Of a DNA stretch of 64,000 nucleotides, positions 8,695-16,962 are shown in pieces (the stretch's first letter is position 1; each line of letters opens with the position of its first letter). The translations under genes were made by a program, and so were the position numbers. Below the pieces are notes generated by a model. It was given only the letters and a program-made list of their open reading frames with translations. It ran no database searches and was not told the origin of the DNA. The DNA comes from DATFTE01 sp963802575. Lineage in GTDB: Bacteria; Acidobacteriota; Terriglobia; Terriglobales; Acidobacteriaceae. Location: contig CAWDJF010000007.1 in NCBI GenBank assembly GCA_963802575.1, forward strand, positions 496,001 through 560,000, written 5' to 3'.

Positions 8695-10200
8695 TCATTG
8701 CGCGGCGCGGACGACCACGCTTGGTATGCGCTGGAGCGAGAGGTCCAGGGTTTCTTTGTTGCAGTGGACTTCGAGTGTTTGCGGTTGATCGTGAGAGAGC
8801 GTGGCTTCGATGGTGTTGGAGTGGTCGTATCCGTCGGCTTCGACTTCCACTTTGATTTTGTGTTTGCCTGCCGGAAGTTTCAGTGCTTCTTTGTCCGTCC
8901 CTTCTACTTTCTTGAACACAACTAAGTGCTTTGTGGCTTCTCCGTGCAGAGCATGGGTGTAAATGAGACGTCCGTCACTCCACACTCGAAGAGTCGCGCT
9001 GGCCAAGTGGTGTTGGACCTGAAGCTCTAGGTTGGACGAAAGGACGACTGGTTTGGGAGCGACGACCTTCGGCCTTTCGGGTATCGGTTGAACAACGGCG
9101 ACTGGGGCCGCTGGCGCCGTCCGAACTGGAGCCGCAGCATTATTCGGCGCAGCGTGCCGGTAGTGGCTGGCGAAAAAGAGAGCGCACACCAGGACTAAAG
9201 CGGCCAACCCCTCCCGCTTGGTCGGGGTCTGCTTCACGAACGCGAGCAGCCTGCGAACCGAGGTCTCTTCGCTCTTAGGGGTCAGATGTATTTGTGTGGA
9301 TTCAGCTACGGGGGTGACTGCGGCTACGTTCTTGTGCGTGTGATCTCCCTGGCTGCGCGGGGTTTGTCCGCGAAGAATGCTGTGGAGATCGAGCGCCATC
9401 TCGCGTCCCGTCTGGTAACGCGCATGGGGATCCTTGGCCATCGCCCGGGCGATGACGTAGTCAATCTCCGCGGGGAACGCGGAATCGAAGGCCGAGGCGG
9501 GCAAGGGATCGCGATTCGCGACTTTGTAAGACACCGTGGCGGCGCTATTGCCCTGAAAGGGACGGTGTCCGGTGAGCATCGTATAGAGAATGACGCCAAG
9601 CGAGAACAGGTCGGAGCGGCCATCAACCGAGGCGCCTTCCAGTTGTTCGGGAGACATGTAGGCGGGTGTGCCTACCACGTGTCCGGCATGGGTGATGTTC
9701 GCGAGATTCATCTTGGCGATGCCGAAGTCGGTGATTTTGGCATGCGCATCTTTGCCGACCAGGATGTTGGCCGGCTTCATGTCGCGGTGCACGACGCCCT
9801 GGGCGTGCGCATAGTCGAGCGCTTCGGCGAGTTGCTGCGCATAACGCAGGGCGCGCCGCGCGGGAATCTTTGGTGGCGACGAAATGAACTTGCTAAGCGG
9901 CTGCCCGGCGACGTACTCCATAACAATATACGGAGAGCGAGTGTCAGTTTCTTCTCCCACGTCGAAGATGGTGACGATGCCGGGGTGGGAGAGGCGTCCG
10001 GCGGCGCGGGCTTCGAGAAAGAAACGCTGGCGGTATTCCTGTTCGGCGTCTGGGTCTTCAGTCAGCAGCGCGATGGTTTTGATGGCGACAAGCCGGTCGA
10101 TCTGAGGATCTCGGGCCTGGTAGACAACTCCCATGGCGCCGCGGCCGAGCTCTTCGATGACTTCGTAGCGGCCGATGCGCGTAAGTGGGCGACGTTCCAT
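8695..10200 (-). CDS. Membrane-anchored serine/threonine protein kinase (PknB type)
   Basis: A 501-residue Hanks-type kinase. The catalytic domain (about 10-270) has the glycine loop GRGAMGVVYQA, the VAIK lysine, HRDMKPANIL, the DFG motif in KITDFGIAK, and GTPAYMSPEQL. A Pro/Thr-rich linker leads to one membrane segment (about 335-350, LAALVLVCALFFASHY). An extracytoplasmic region of about 150 residues follows, with an Ala/Pro-rich stretch and a C-terminal beta domain that I do not recognise. Substrates are unknown. It is divergent from the coiled-coil protein gene at 10398. Confidence 0.92.
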   Translation of the reverse strand: MERRPLTRIGRYEVIEELGRGAMGVVYQARDPQIDRLVAIKTIALLTEDPDAEQEYRQRFFLEARAAGRLSHPGIVTIFDVGEETDTRSPYIVMEYVAGQPLSKFISSPPKIPARRALRYAQQLAEALDYAHAQGVVHRDMKPANILVGKDAHAKITDFGIAKMNLANITHAGHVVGTPAYMSPEQLEGASVDGRSDLFSLGVILYTMLTGHRPFQGNSAATVSYKVANRDPLPASAFDSAFPAEIDYVIARAMAKDPHARYQTGREMALDLHSILRGQTPRSQGDHTHKNVAAVTPVAESTQIHLTPKSEETSVRRLLAFVKQTPTKREGLAALVLVCALFFASHYRHAAPNNAAAPVRTAPAAPVAVVQPIPERPKVVAPKPVVLSSNLELQVQHHLASATLRVWSDGRLIYTHALHGEATKHLVVFKKVEGTDKEALKLPAGKHKIKVEVEADGYDHSNTIEATLSHDQPQTLEVHCNKETLDLSLQRIPSVVVRAAQ

Positions 10201-10397
10201 GGTTCGGGAGCCGATAGACTTGGAATAGAGTACAGCGGAATAAAGGGGAATCAGGACGCTGGGGACATGTCGTCCATAACGGAAGTAACTGTTGGTAACG
10301 GGTTGGCATTCAGGGAACGACGAGAATTGACACCCTCGGAGTTATGCTCAACAATTAGAACAACTTTCAAGTACAAACTAAAGGCGGGAGAACCCCA

Positions 10398-11222
10398 ATG
10401 GCCGAACCAGGCGAAATGGCGGAAGTCCATACCGAAAGCACGACCGGGAAGTGGATTGCATTGCTGCTGGCACTGCTTTATGTGGCCGGGTCGCTGTATT
10501 TCATGTTCGACTTGCGCAACCGAGCGGAACAGGCGACTAAAGATCAGGCGGCCAGCAAGGCGCAGATCGAAGAGCTTTCGAAGCGCATGCAGTCGGCCGA
10601 GGCCGAGGCGGAGACGCTAGGCCAGCAAGTCGGCATGACGAAAAAAGAACTGGCGCAGAGGGCGGCGCAGTTGCAGGCTCAGACCAAGGCTGCCGAGGCG
10701 CGTCTGGCGCAGGAACAGAAAGAGCAGATTAGCCAGGTCAGCGGCGAAATCTCGGGAGTCAAGACGGATGTCGGTGGAGTTAAGACCGACGTCGCTTCGA
10801 CCAAGACTGAACTGGAAGCGACGCGAGCCAAGCTGGAAAGTACGATTGGCGACCTGGGCGTGCAGAGCGGTCTGATTGCGCATACCCGCGACGATCTGGA
10901 AGTCCTCAAGCATAAGGGCGATCGCAACTATTACGAGTTCACGCTGCTGAAGGGCGCGAAGCCGCAGCCGGTTTCCACAGTGAGCTTACAGCTGAAGAAG
11001 ACAGATCCCAAAAAGAGCAAATTCACGTTGAACGTGACTTCCGACGACAAGACCTTCGAGAAGAAAGATCGGAACGTGGCCGAGCCGATCCAGTTCTATA
11101 GCGGGCGCGATCACCTGCTGTTCGAGTTGGTGGTGTGGTCGGTGGACAAGAGTAAAGTCACGGGATACTTGAGCACTCCGAAGAGCGCGCCGGTGCCCAT
11201 CACGCCGACGCCGTCGCAATAA
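10398..11222 (+). CDS. Membrane-anchored coiled-coil protein of unknown function
   Basis: A 274-residue protein not matched to a named family. An N-terminal membrane segment (about 19-37, WIALLLALLYVAGSLYFMF) is followed by a long Ala/Glu/Lys/Gln-rich predicted coiled coil (about 45-165) containing a short repeat (GVKTDVGGVKTDVASTKTEL). The C-terminal part is beta-rich, with YYEFTLLKGAKPQPV and IQFYSGRDHLLFELVVW. Start ATG 10398 has GGGAG about 7 bases upstream. It is divergent from the kinase gene and lies 4 bases before the DUF421 gene. A structural or sensory envelope role is possible but not shown. Confidence 0.7.
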   Translation: MAEPGEMAEVHTESTTGKWIALLLALLYVAGSLYFMFDLRNRAEQATKDQAASKAQIEELSKRMQSAEAEAETLGQQVGMTKKELAQRAAQLQAQTKAAEARLAQEQKEQISQVSGEISGVKTDVGGVKTDVASTKTELEATRAKLESTIGDLGVQSGLIAHTRDDLEVLKHKGDRNYYEFTLLKGAKPQPVSTVSLQLKKTDPKKSKFTLNVTSDDKTFEKKDRNVAEPIQFYSGRDHLLFELVVWSVDKSKVTGYLSTPKSAPVPITPTPSQ

Positions 11223-11226
11223 CTAC

Positions 11227-11751
11227 ATGCTTCCTGCCAGTGGGCATGCGCTTCTCGGGATTGCGCTGCGAACCGTCGCGGTGTATGCGGTGGTGCTTGC
11301 CGGCGTCCGCCTGAGCGGCAAGCGCGAAGTGGGACAGATGACGCCCTTCGATCTGACCTTGCTGCTGTTGCTGAGCAACTCCGTACAAAATGCGATGACC
11401 GGGCCCGACACCTCGCTGCTGGGCGGTGTTGTGGCGGCGGTGACTTTGCTGGTCATGAACTATTTTGTCGCCGACCTATCGGGCGCGAACCGGCGCTTCC
11501 GCAAATTTATTCAGGGGGAGCCGAGCCTGCTGGTGCACGATGGCCAGGTAATGGAAGCACACATGGCCAAAGAGCACGTCAGCATGGATGAGTTGGAGCG
11601 GGCGATGCGCGAGCACGGGATTGCGGATTATCACGACATCGCATTAGCGGTGCTTGAAGTGGATGGGTCGATCAGCATGATGAAATACGACGACATTAAG
11701 CCGACGGCGAGTACGCATCTGGCGAGAAGGAAGTTTCTGCAGAAGAAGTAG
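11227..11751 (+). CDS. DUF421 family membrane protein (YetF-like)
   Basis: A 174-residue integral membrane protein with three N-terminal hydrophobic segments (about 8-25, 40-58 and 62-80), then a cytoplasmic domain. The family pattern RLSGKREVGQMTPFDLTLLLLLSN and the later GEPSLLVHDGQV and HVSMDELERAMREHGI segments identify DUF421. The biochemical function is unknown; Bacillus members are linked to spore or general stress. It starts 4 bases after the coiled-coil gene without a clear ribosome-binding site, suggesting translational coupling. Confidence 0.88.
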   Translation: MLPASGHALLGIALRTVAVYAVVLAGVRLSGKREVGQMTPFDLTLLLLLSNSVQNAMTGPDTSLLGGVVAAVTLLVMNYFVADLSGANRRFRKFIQGEPSLLVHDGQVMEAHMAKEHVSMDELERAMREHGIADYHDIALAVLEVDGSISMMKYDDIKPTASTHLARRKFLQKK

Positions 11752-11786
11752 GAGTGCGTCCTGGCTTGCTTGCCACACGGTTCATC

Positions 11787-11811
11787 GTGGCCGGCGGGAC
11801 GCCGACGGTAC
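11787..11811. repeat. Dispersed GC-rich palindromic element, copy 1
   Basis: The core GTGGCCGGCGGGACGCC, followed by an imperfect right arm and GTAC, lies between the DUF421 gene and the next gene. The copy at 15143-15167 shares the first 17 bases and differs by few bases afterwards. Both fold into a hairpin around GGGAC. They behave like REP-type intergenic elements. No function can be read from the sequence. Confidence 0.6.
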
Positions 11812-11895
11812 ATTTGCATCTCTTCGATACCCGACCAATCCCTGTCGTCGCTCGGCGACTAGCGGGCGGGGGCGCCCTCCCCACACAAGCAAAAC

Positions 11896-12495
11896 CTATT
11901 TGCTTAACACCAGCGGGACGGCCTGGTCGTAGGCCCAGATGGAGACTTGAAGCGATTTCGCTTTGTTGAAGTCTTCTTGGGTTACGGGGAAGCTGACGAT
12001 GATGGTGCCTTTGGTGGAGCCGCCGGGCGCGATTTTGTCTTCGAGTTTCAGCGGCCGCAGTGCGTGTTCTTTCAGCGCGGGAAAGGCCTGGAAGTAACGG
12101 TCGAAGTCGGCGGCGGATGCCGCGTTATCTTTGAGGGAGCCGCTGTCCGTTTGGAGGGTGGCTTCCATGTTGTGAATCCAGAAAGCCTTCTCGCCGTTAT
12201 TCTGGAATGAGACGTTAACGGCGACCATGACCGACTTCTGATTGGGAATCTCTACCGAGACGATGTTGTCGATCTTCCCTGCGCCCGTCGTGCGGGGACG
12301 CTGGATCAGCGCGACGATAGCCGCGGCTATCGCAAGAACCACGACCCCAATGACGATAATCTTTGCCGGAGGGAGATTCTTTTTCGCCGTACCGAATTCT
12401 TCGGCGATGTCGAAGGGAATGGGGACGGGAGGCGGCTCGACCGGTTCCGGCGTTGGTTCGGGCGGAAGCGTTTCGTCTGGCATAAGAAGCTTCAT
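11896..12495 (-). CDS. Membrane-anchored hypothetical protein with Pro-rich N-terminus
   Basis: Not recognised at family level. The 199-residue protein has an acidic Pro/Glu-rich N-terminus (PPEPTPEPVEPPPVPIP), one membrane segment at about 46-64 (IIVIGVVVLAIAAAIVALI), and an extracytoplasmic beta-sandwich-like domain with VAVNVSFQNNGEKAFWIHNM and GGSTKGTIIVSFP. This resembles DUF4352/FxLYD-type domains, which is a fold-level guess. ATG 12495 and ATG 12483 are both possible starts; neither has a clear ribosome-binding site. Confidence 0.65.
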   Translation of the reverse strand: MKLLMPDETLPPEPTPEPVEPPPVPIPFDIAEEFGTAKKNLPPAKIIVIGVVVLAIAAAIVALIQRPRTTGAGKIDNIVSVEIPNQKSVMVAVNVSFQNNGEKAFWIHNMEATLQTDSGSLKDNAASAADFDRYFQAFPALKEHALRPLKLEDKIAPGGSTKGTIIVSFPVTQEDFNKAKSLQVSIWAYDQAVPLVLSK

Positions 12496-12510
12496 TCTAT
12501 TCTTAAGTCA

Positions 12511-12560
12511 AAAGCTTTTAATCGCAAAGTTCGCGAAGGGTTCGCAACGATCGCAAAGGA
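12511..12560. repeat. Dispersed GCAAAG-type intergenic repeat, copy 1
   Basis: AAAGCTTTTAATCGCAAAG, then TTCGCGAAGGGTTCGCAACGATCGCAAAGG-like units. The copy has short tandem units of the form CGCAAAG/CGCGAAG. Related copies lie at 14447, 16843, 18383, 24191 and 36999-37097, always between genes. The remaining 12561-12769 interval holds no gene; it contains a further GC-rich hairpin-like stretch around 12597-12620. Confidence 0.7.
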
Positions 12561-12769
12561 AGGCCTGCGGGAGATGGAGTCCGTGGGATCCCGCCCTGTC
12601 GCCAAAAAGGGCGCGGCGATAAGGACGGGGCACCCGGCTTCGGCGTGCAGTGCTTAAGCAATGCGTCGGCGATTCGACGAAATTAGCGGTTGGTCGGGTG
12701 CGTATCCTCAGGCAGAAGTTTCTTACGTTCTCGCGATGTTAGTGGGCTCTGCTAAACTGGCGCCTTCCC

Positions 12770-13816
12770 ATGAAACGAAATTCACTGCTTCTGATCTGCG
12801 TAGCTTTGCTGGTGAGCGGGATGGCTGCGCAAACTGCAAATCCGGCCAACGCGCCACAAGAAAAGCACCTGCGGAACATTACGCAATTGACTTTCGGCGG
12901 ACAGAATGCCGAGGCCTACTTCTCCGCTGACGGCAAGAAACTGATTTTTCAATCGACGCGCGAGCCTTACCAATGCGATCAGATCTTCACCATGAATCTT
13001 GACGGATCGGATGTGCACCTGGTCTCGACCGGTAAGGGGCGCACTACGTGTTCGTATTTCTTTCCAAACGGAAAGAAGATTCTCTATTCGTCGACGCACC
13101 TGGGCGACGCGGCGTGCCCTCCGAAGCCCGACTATTCCAAGGGATACGTGTGGGGCGTGTATTCGAGTTTCGATATTTTCACGGCGAATCCCGATGGATC
13201 GGACGTGAAGCAGCTCACGACTACTCCGGGTTACGACGCCGAAGCGACGTTTTCGACCAACGGCAGGAAGATTGTCTTCACTTCCTTGCGCAACGGCGAT
13301 CTCGATATTTACTCGATGGACGCGGACGGCAAGCATGTGAAGCAGTTGACGCACGAGTTGGGATACGACGGCGGCCCATTCTTTTCGCCGGATGGCAAAT
13401 GGATCGTGTATCGTGCACACCATCCCAAGCCCGGGCAGGAGACGGACGACTATGTTGCGCTGCTGAAACAGAACCAGATTCGTCCGACGTACCTCGAGTT
13501 GTGGATGATGAAGTCCGATGGCAGCCAGAAGCGGCAGATCACGAATCTAGGCGCGGCTAGCTTTGCGCCGTCGTTCTTTCCTGACGGCAAGCGGATAATC
13601 TTCTCGTCGAACGTGGGATCGACGGGAGGCTTCGGGAATTTCGAGTTGTATGCGATTGATACCGACGGCAAAGGTCTGGAGCGGATCACATTGACGGATG
13701 GCTTCGATGGCTTTCCCGTGTTCAGTCCCGATGGCAAGAAGCTGGTGTGGGTCTCGGGACGCAACGGCAAAGTGCCGCATGAGACCAACATCTTCGTGGC
13801 GGATTGGACGCCTTAG
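12770..13816 (+). CDS. Secreted TolB-like beta-propeller protein (PD40 repeats)
   Basis: A 348-residue protein with a signal peptide (about 1-21, LLLICVALLVSGMAAQT). Several PD40 beta-propeller blades follow, each with a pattern such as FSADGKKLIFQSTR, FPNGKKILYSST, FSPDGKWIVYRA, FFPDGKRIIFSSN and FSPDGKKLVWVS. Such propellers mediate protein binding in the periplasm, as in TolB. Without Tol genes nearby I do not call it TolB. It stands alone, downstream of a repeat-bearing gap. Confidence 0.86.
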   Translation: MKRNSLLLICVALLVSGMAAQTANPANAPQEKHLRNITQLTFGGQNAEAYFSADGKKLIFQSTREPYQCDQIFTMNLDGSDVHLVSTGKGRTTCSYFFPNGKKILYSSTHLGDAACPPKPDYSKGYVWGVYSSFDIFTANPDGSDVKQLTTTPGYDAEATFSTNGRKIVFTSLRNGDLDIYSMDADGKHVKQLTHELGYDGGPFFSPDGKWIVYRAHHPKPGQETDDYVALLKQNQIRPTYLELWMMKSDGSQKRQITNLGAASFAPSFFPDGKRIIFSSNVGSTGGFGNFELYAIDTDGKGLERITLTDGFDGFPVFSPDGKKLVWVSGRNGKVPHETNIFVADWTP

Positions 13817-13819
13817 AGA

Positions 13820-13864
13820 ATTGTTGATTTTTGATTGTTGAGTTTTGAATGGAAAATCAACAAT
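13820..13864 (+). terminator. AT-rich inverted repeat after the propeller gene
   Basis: ATTGTTGATTTT (13820-13831) pairs exactly with AAAATCAACAAT (13853-13864) across a 21-base loop, starting 4 bases after the propeller gene stop. The stem is AT-rich and has no following T tract. It may act as a weak terminator or mRNA 3' stabiliser. Confidence 0.45.
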
Positions 13865-14007
13865 CGACAATCTAGTACCTTCCCCGATTGCCCGTCATCG
13901 GGTCCTGTGCTAGGCTTTGTGCCTCCTGGGAGCTTCGCTCGAAGCTTTCATGTATTCACCAGCCACTCCGTCAACCGGCCCAATCCAACGCGAGAGGAGT
14001 AACAATC

Positions 14008-14385
14008 ATGGCAACTCTTGATCAACTCAAGACCAAATATCAACGCGTTCTCGACGCACTGCAGCAGGAAGGCGCGCAAGTGGATGCAGTGGACCTTCAG
14101 GGGGAGCAACTTCATATCAAGGCGACGGTGGACTCGGAAGCCAGCAAGAATCGTATCTGGGATGCGATTAAAGCTGTCGATCCTACGTTTGCCGATCTTA
14201 AACATGAAATCACCGTGCGCCAGGGTGATCAGATGTACATCGTGAAGTCGGGAGACAACCTCTCGAAGATCAGCCGCCACTTCTATGGCGACGCCAATCA
14301 ATATCAGAAGATTGCCAAGGCCAATAACCTTGACGATCCGGACAAGATCAAGGTCGGGCAGGAGTTGAAAATTCCCGCGGCGTAA
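14008..14385 (+). CDS. BON-LysM domain protein (Kbp/YgaU-like)
   Basis: A 125-residue protein with an N-terminal BON-like domain (about 1-70) and a C-terminal LysM domain (about 75-124, YIVKSGDNLSKISRHFYG to IKVGQELKIPA). The arrangement matches E. coli YgaU/Kbp, a cytoplasmic K+-binding protein. There is no signal peptide. I chose ATG 14008, preceded by AGAGGAG at 13993-13999 (8-base spacing), over a longer frame. A strong terminator follows at 14407. Confidence 0.87.
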   Translation: MATLDQLKTKYQRVLDALQQEGAQVDAVDLQGEQLHIKATVDSEASKNRIWDAIKAVDPTFADLKHEITVRQGDQMYIVKSGDNLSKISRHFYGDANQYQKIAKANNLDDPDKIKVGQELKIPAA

Positions 14386-14406
14386 CTTTCGCTGGACGAA
14401 AACACC

Positions 14407-14436
14407 GGGCACGGGACACCGTGCCCCTTCTTTTTT
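14407..14436 (+). terminator. Intrinsic terminator of the BON-LysM gene
   Basis: An 8-bp GC stem, GGGCACGG (14407-14414) with CCGTGCCC (14419-14426), a GACA loop and the T-rich tail CTTCTTTTTT. It lies 21 bases after the gene stop on the same strand. Confidence 0.88.
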
Positions 14437-14446
14437 GAGAGGGCGA

Positions 14447-14495
14447 AAATCTTAAAACGCAAAGGGCGCGCAAAGGGTCGCGAAGCACGCAAAGA
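14447..14495. repeat. Dispersed GCAAAG-type intergenic repeat, copy 2
   Basis: AAATCTTAAAACGCAAAGG, then GCGCGCAAAGGGTCGCGAAG and CACGCAAAGAAA units, lying just after the LysM terminator. It is the cleanest tandem form of the family in this window, with a unit of about 9-10 bases. Confidence 0.75.
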
Positions 14496-14507
14496 AATGC
14501 CGCAGAA

Positions 14508-15074
14508 TTAACGGCGAGTACGTGGTCTCCAGCTTTGGCGGGCCATCCAGGCTACCGTCGCTAACATTCCGAGCCATCCCAGTGTTCTGATGACGCCCGC
14601 GATCGTGGTGTCGTATTGCAGCACGCCGAGGCTTGTGAAGATGGTGTGCCAATCGTGCTCAATAAAGTCGGAGTCGCCTGCCGTAACCAGCGGCAGAGCC
14701 ATGGCACGCGCGTCGGCCATGTAGGTTGCGGTGTAGAGCCAGTTTTCGAAGAAGAAGAACGAGCAGAAGGCAAACGCGCTGGTCTGACGCTGGGTAAAGA
14801 AGTAGGCGGCAAGAATAAACGGCACGGCCCACTGCAAGATCGTGCCGCCCCAGATCATCAGGGTCGGGCCGAACCATCCGAAGAGCAAGTGTCCGCCTTC
14901 GTGGACGACCAGATTCGCCAGATCGATGAAGAGAAATGCGCCGTGCATGTGGAAGGCGTAGAGCAGGAATGCGGCGTAGAAGATTAGCCACGCGGCGAGC
15001 GCGGGGCGCGCGACGGGACGCCACGGTTCGTGGGCGCTTGACCAGTCCGCGATGACGTCGAGGTATGCCTGCAT
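14508..15074 (-). CDS. Integral membrane protein with HExxH motif
   Basis: A 188-residue protein with about five hydrophobic segments. A membrane-associated HEGGH (about residues 58-62, in ANLVVHEGGHLLFGWFG) matches the HExxH zinc-protease consensus and recalls M50-like membrane proteases. A second conserved-looking DWHTIFTSLGVL lies near 141-152. Protease activity is inferred only from the motif. Start ATG 15074. Its downstream end abuts the repeat at 14447. Confidence 0.65.
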   Translation of the reverse strand: MQAYLDVIADWSSAHEPWRPVARPALAAWLIFYAAFLLYAFHMHGAFLFIDLANLVVHEGGHLLFGWFGPTLMIWGGTILQWAVPFILAAYFFTQRQTSAFAFCSFFFFENWLYTATYMADARAMALPLVTAGDSDFIEHDWHTIFTSLGVLQYDTTIAGVIRTLGWLGMLATVAWMARQSWRPRTRR

Positions 15075-15142
15075 GGGTCAAGTGTAGGTATGGCTATCCA
15101 TCTAGGCGAGATTACCGCGGTGCTGCCGTGGTTAGGATCGGA

Positions 15143-15167
15143 GTGGCCGGCGGGACGCCGGCGTTAC
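15143..15167. repeat. Dispersed GC-rich palindromic element, copy 2
   Basis: GTGGCCGGCGGGACGCCGGC, then GTTAC. GCCGGC and GCCGGC form a perfect 6-bp stem around GGGAC. It is nearly identical to 11787-11811 and lies at the 3' side of the helical-repeat gene, where a T run (15168-15173) follows; it could also end transcripts running rightwards. Confidence 0.62.
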
Positions 15168-15889
15168 TTTTTTAGATCTTTTTTGATGTAGGACTGGATA
15201 TTGGCTGGGAGGTGGGAGCCGTTCAGGATTTCGCGGACTACGTTGACCGGGAGCGAGCGGGCAAATTCTACCGCGCGGGCCATTGGGGTTTTGGCGTTCC
15301 GCAGGAGGGCGACTCGGATTTCGCGGCGCACGGACCACTTCGAATGGCGGCAGACGGCTTCGACGAACGGCGCGGGTGAATCGCTCCGCGTGAGGGCTCT
15401 GATGACGGCGGCTTCGGTGAGACGGGGATTCTCGAGGGCGGCAGTCATGACCCGTGACTCGGCGTCGGCCAGTAACGCGCCTGCCACGGTTCCTGAGGCC
15501 TGGCGGGCGAGCGTGAGACGTTCTCCGGTGGAGATAGTTTCCAGACGATGGATGAGCGCTTCGTCGGCGGCGCGCTTGATGTCGGCGGGGACTATCGGCG
15601 TAACCGCGATCTTCATGAGATCAAAAGTAAAGAGGTGCCGAACCAGGGGGAGCGAAACGTGGCGCGGGGTGTGCAGATGCTGCGCGAGCGCGAGCTTCAC
15701 TTTCCTGCTCTTCATGGCGCTGCCGTTTTTGCTGAGGGCTTCGAAGGTTTCGGATGGGAGATCGGTTCGTTTTAGGAGCGTTAGCGCGAGGTCTTCGCCG
15801 AGCGAAGGGTCCGTGGCAGCGGAGTGAAGGACATCCGCATCGGTGCTGCGGATGGCGTCTTCGAGGGGAATTGTCGTTTCGGTGGACAT
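15164..15889 (-). CDS. Alpha-helical repeat protein (DUF2336/HEAT-like), cytoplasmic
   Basis: A 241-residue, all-helical-looking protein without signal peptide or membrane segment. Repeating patterns such as EDLALTLLKRTDLPSETF, ESRVMTAALENPRLTEAAV and KWSVRREIRVALLRNAKTP suggest HEAT-like repeats as in DUF2336 proteins. Function unknown; such repeats usually bind proteins. It lies upstream of no recognisable partner; the kinase-like gene 15934-16827 precedes it on the same strand with a 44-base gap. Confidence 0.62.
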   Translation of the reverse strand: MSTETTIPLEDAIRSTDADVLHSAATDPSLGEDLALTLLKRTDLPSETFEALSKNGSAMKSRKVKLALAQHLHTPRHVSLPLVRHLFTFDLMKIAVTPIVPADIKRAADEALIHRLETISTGERLTLARQASGTVAGALLADAESRVMTAALENPRLTEAAVIRALTRSDSPAPFVEAVCRHSKWSVRREIRVALLRNAKTPMARAVEFARSLPVNVVREILNGSHLPANIQSYIKKDLKK

Positions 15890-15933
15890 TCTGATCTTTC
15901 GCCCCTACGGGGCTTGCATTCTTCGCTTGGCGC

Positions 15934-16827
15934 CTACCCACTGCGGGCGCGTGCGAGTGCTCCCTGCACCGGGTCGACGATCACCTGCTGTACTTCGGCC
16001 GCGGGACAAGCACTACGCACACTATTGTAGAAAACCTGGCGCACTAGAACAGAGTTACGAAAAACACCTCCTACCATGGCCACTGGTACCTTCTCGCCGG
16101 CGGCGAAAAGACGCAGCACCAGGGCTTTGACCAGGGTGGCAAGTTCGTTGCCGGCAAAACTGAGGACCCGATTGGCGAGAACGTCTCCGGCATCGGCGGC
16201 GGCAAGGACGGCGGGAACGAGGGCGGCGAAGTCGGGCGCAGCATTGGCTTTTACGATGAGTTCTTCGACGGTGGAGGCGCCGAGAATCTTGCTGGCGTCT
16301 GCAAGAAGCTTGGGATTGTCGCCTTCATCGCGGGCGCGCAGCGCGGCACTTAGAGCGGTGCGGCCGATCCAGTGTCCGGAACCTTCGTCGGAGATAGCAA
16401 ATCCCCAGCCTCCGGCGCGGGCAGTCTGGCCGCGAGCGTTGCGCCCGTAGGCGATGGACCCGGTTCCGGCGATGACGACGACCCCGGGCCCCGCGCCGAA
16501 TGCGGCTTCGAGAGAGGTCACCGTATCGCCGACGATTTCAATTTCGCCCGGGATGAGAGACGAAACGATGCGACGGATCGCCTCCTGAATTTCTGAACGC
16601 GCGGCTCCAGCGGCGCCGATGCAGACGCGCTTGATTTGCGAGGGATCGATCTTGGCGGCGGCGCACGCCTGGCGAATCGCGGTGGTCAGGGCCTCGCGCG
16701 CAGCTTGCTCTCCCACGCGGACGATGTTGGCTCCTCCGGCGGAACCTGTGCCAAGAGTTGTGCTTTCGTTGCCGATCACGCAGGTGGTTTGCGTGCCGCC
16801 GCCATCGATGCCGAGAAAGAAAGTCAC
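15934..16827 (-). CDS. BadF/BadG/BcrA/BcrD-type ATPase, N-acetylglucosamine kinase-like
   Basis: A 297-residue ASKHA-fold sugar kinase relative. The phosphate-1 loop FFLGIDGGGTQTTCVIGN is at the N-terminus, GGANIV follows at about 30-36, the phosphate-2 motif VVVIAGTGSIAYGRNA at about 135-150, and GWGFAISDEGSGHWIG and an MVGGVFRNSVLVR segment come after. This pattern is usual for GlcNAc kinase-like members. It could supply GlcNAc-6-phosphate in amino-sugar salvage, fitting the NagZ/AnmK genes elsewhere in the window. Substrate not proven. Confidence 0.85.
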   Translation of the reverse strand: MTFFLGIDGGGTQTTCVIGNESTTLGTGSAGGANIVRVGEQAAREALTTAIRQACAAAKIDPSQIKRVCIGAAGAARSEIQEAIRRIVSSLIPGEIEIVGDTVTSLEAAFGAGPGVVVIAGTGSIAYGRNARGQTARAGGWGFAISDEGSGHWIGRTALSAALRARDEGDNPKLLADASKILGASTVEELIVKANAAPDFAALVPAVLAAADAGDVLANRVLSFAGNELATLVKALVLRLFAAGEKVPVAMVGGVFRNSVLVRQVFYNSVRSACPAAEVQQVIVDPVQGALARARSG

Positions 16828-16842
16828 CGAGTAGTTCTACAT

Positions 16843-16885
16843 CAAAAGCTTTTTAGCGCAAAGGTCGCACAGAAAAACGAAGAGG
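16843..16885. repeat. Dispersed GCAAAG-type intergenic repeat, copy 3
   Basis: CAAAAGCTTTTTAGCGCAAAG, then GTCGCACAGAAAAACGAAG. Short, degenerate copy of the family in the gap before the symporter gene. Confidence 0.6.
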
Positions 16886-16962
16886 CGGCACTTGCGATTC
16901 TTGGTTCCTTATGAAGATCGCGGAGTCTCGGGGACGCAAACTCGCTACTCTAGATTCACGGC

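Noticed and set aside
14383..14390. A further GTAACTTT block
   Set aside because: It overlaps the end of the BON-LysM gene and has no CATCCCATG at the required distance, so it is not counted as an ECF promoter.
14447..14495. CRISPR-like tandem repeat
   Set aside because: The units are 9-10 bases, degenerate and without spacers, and no cas genes are present.
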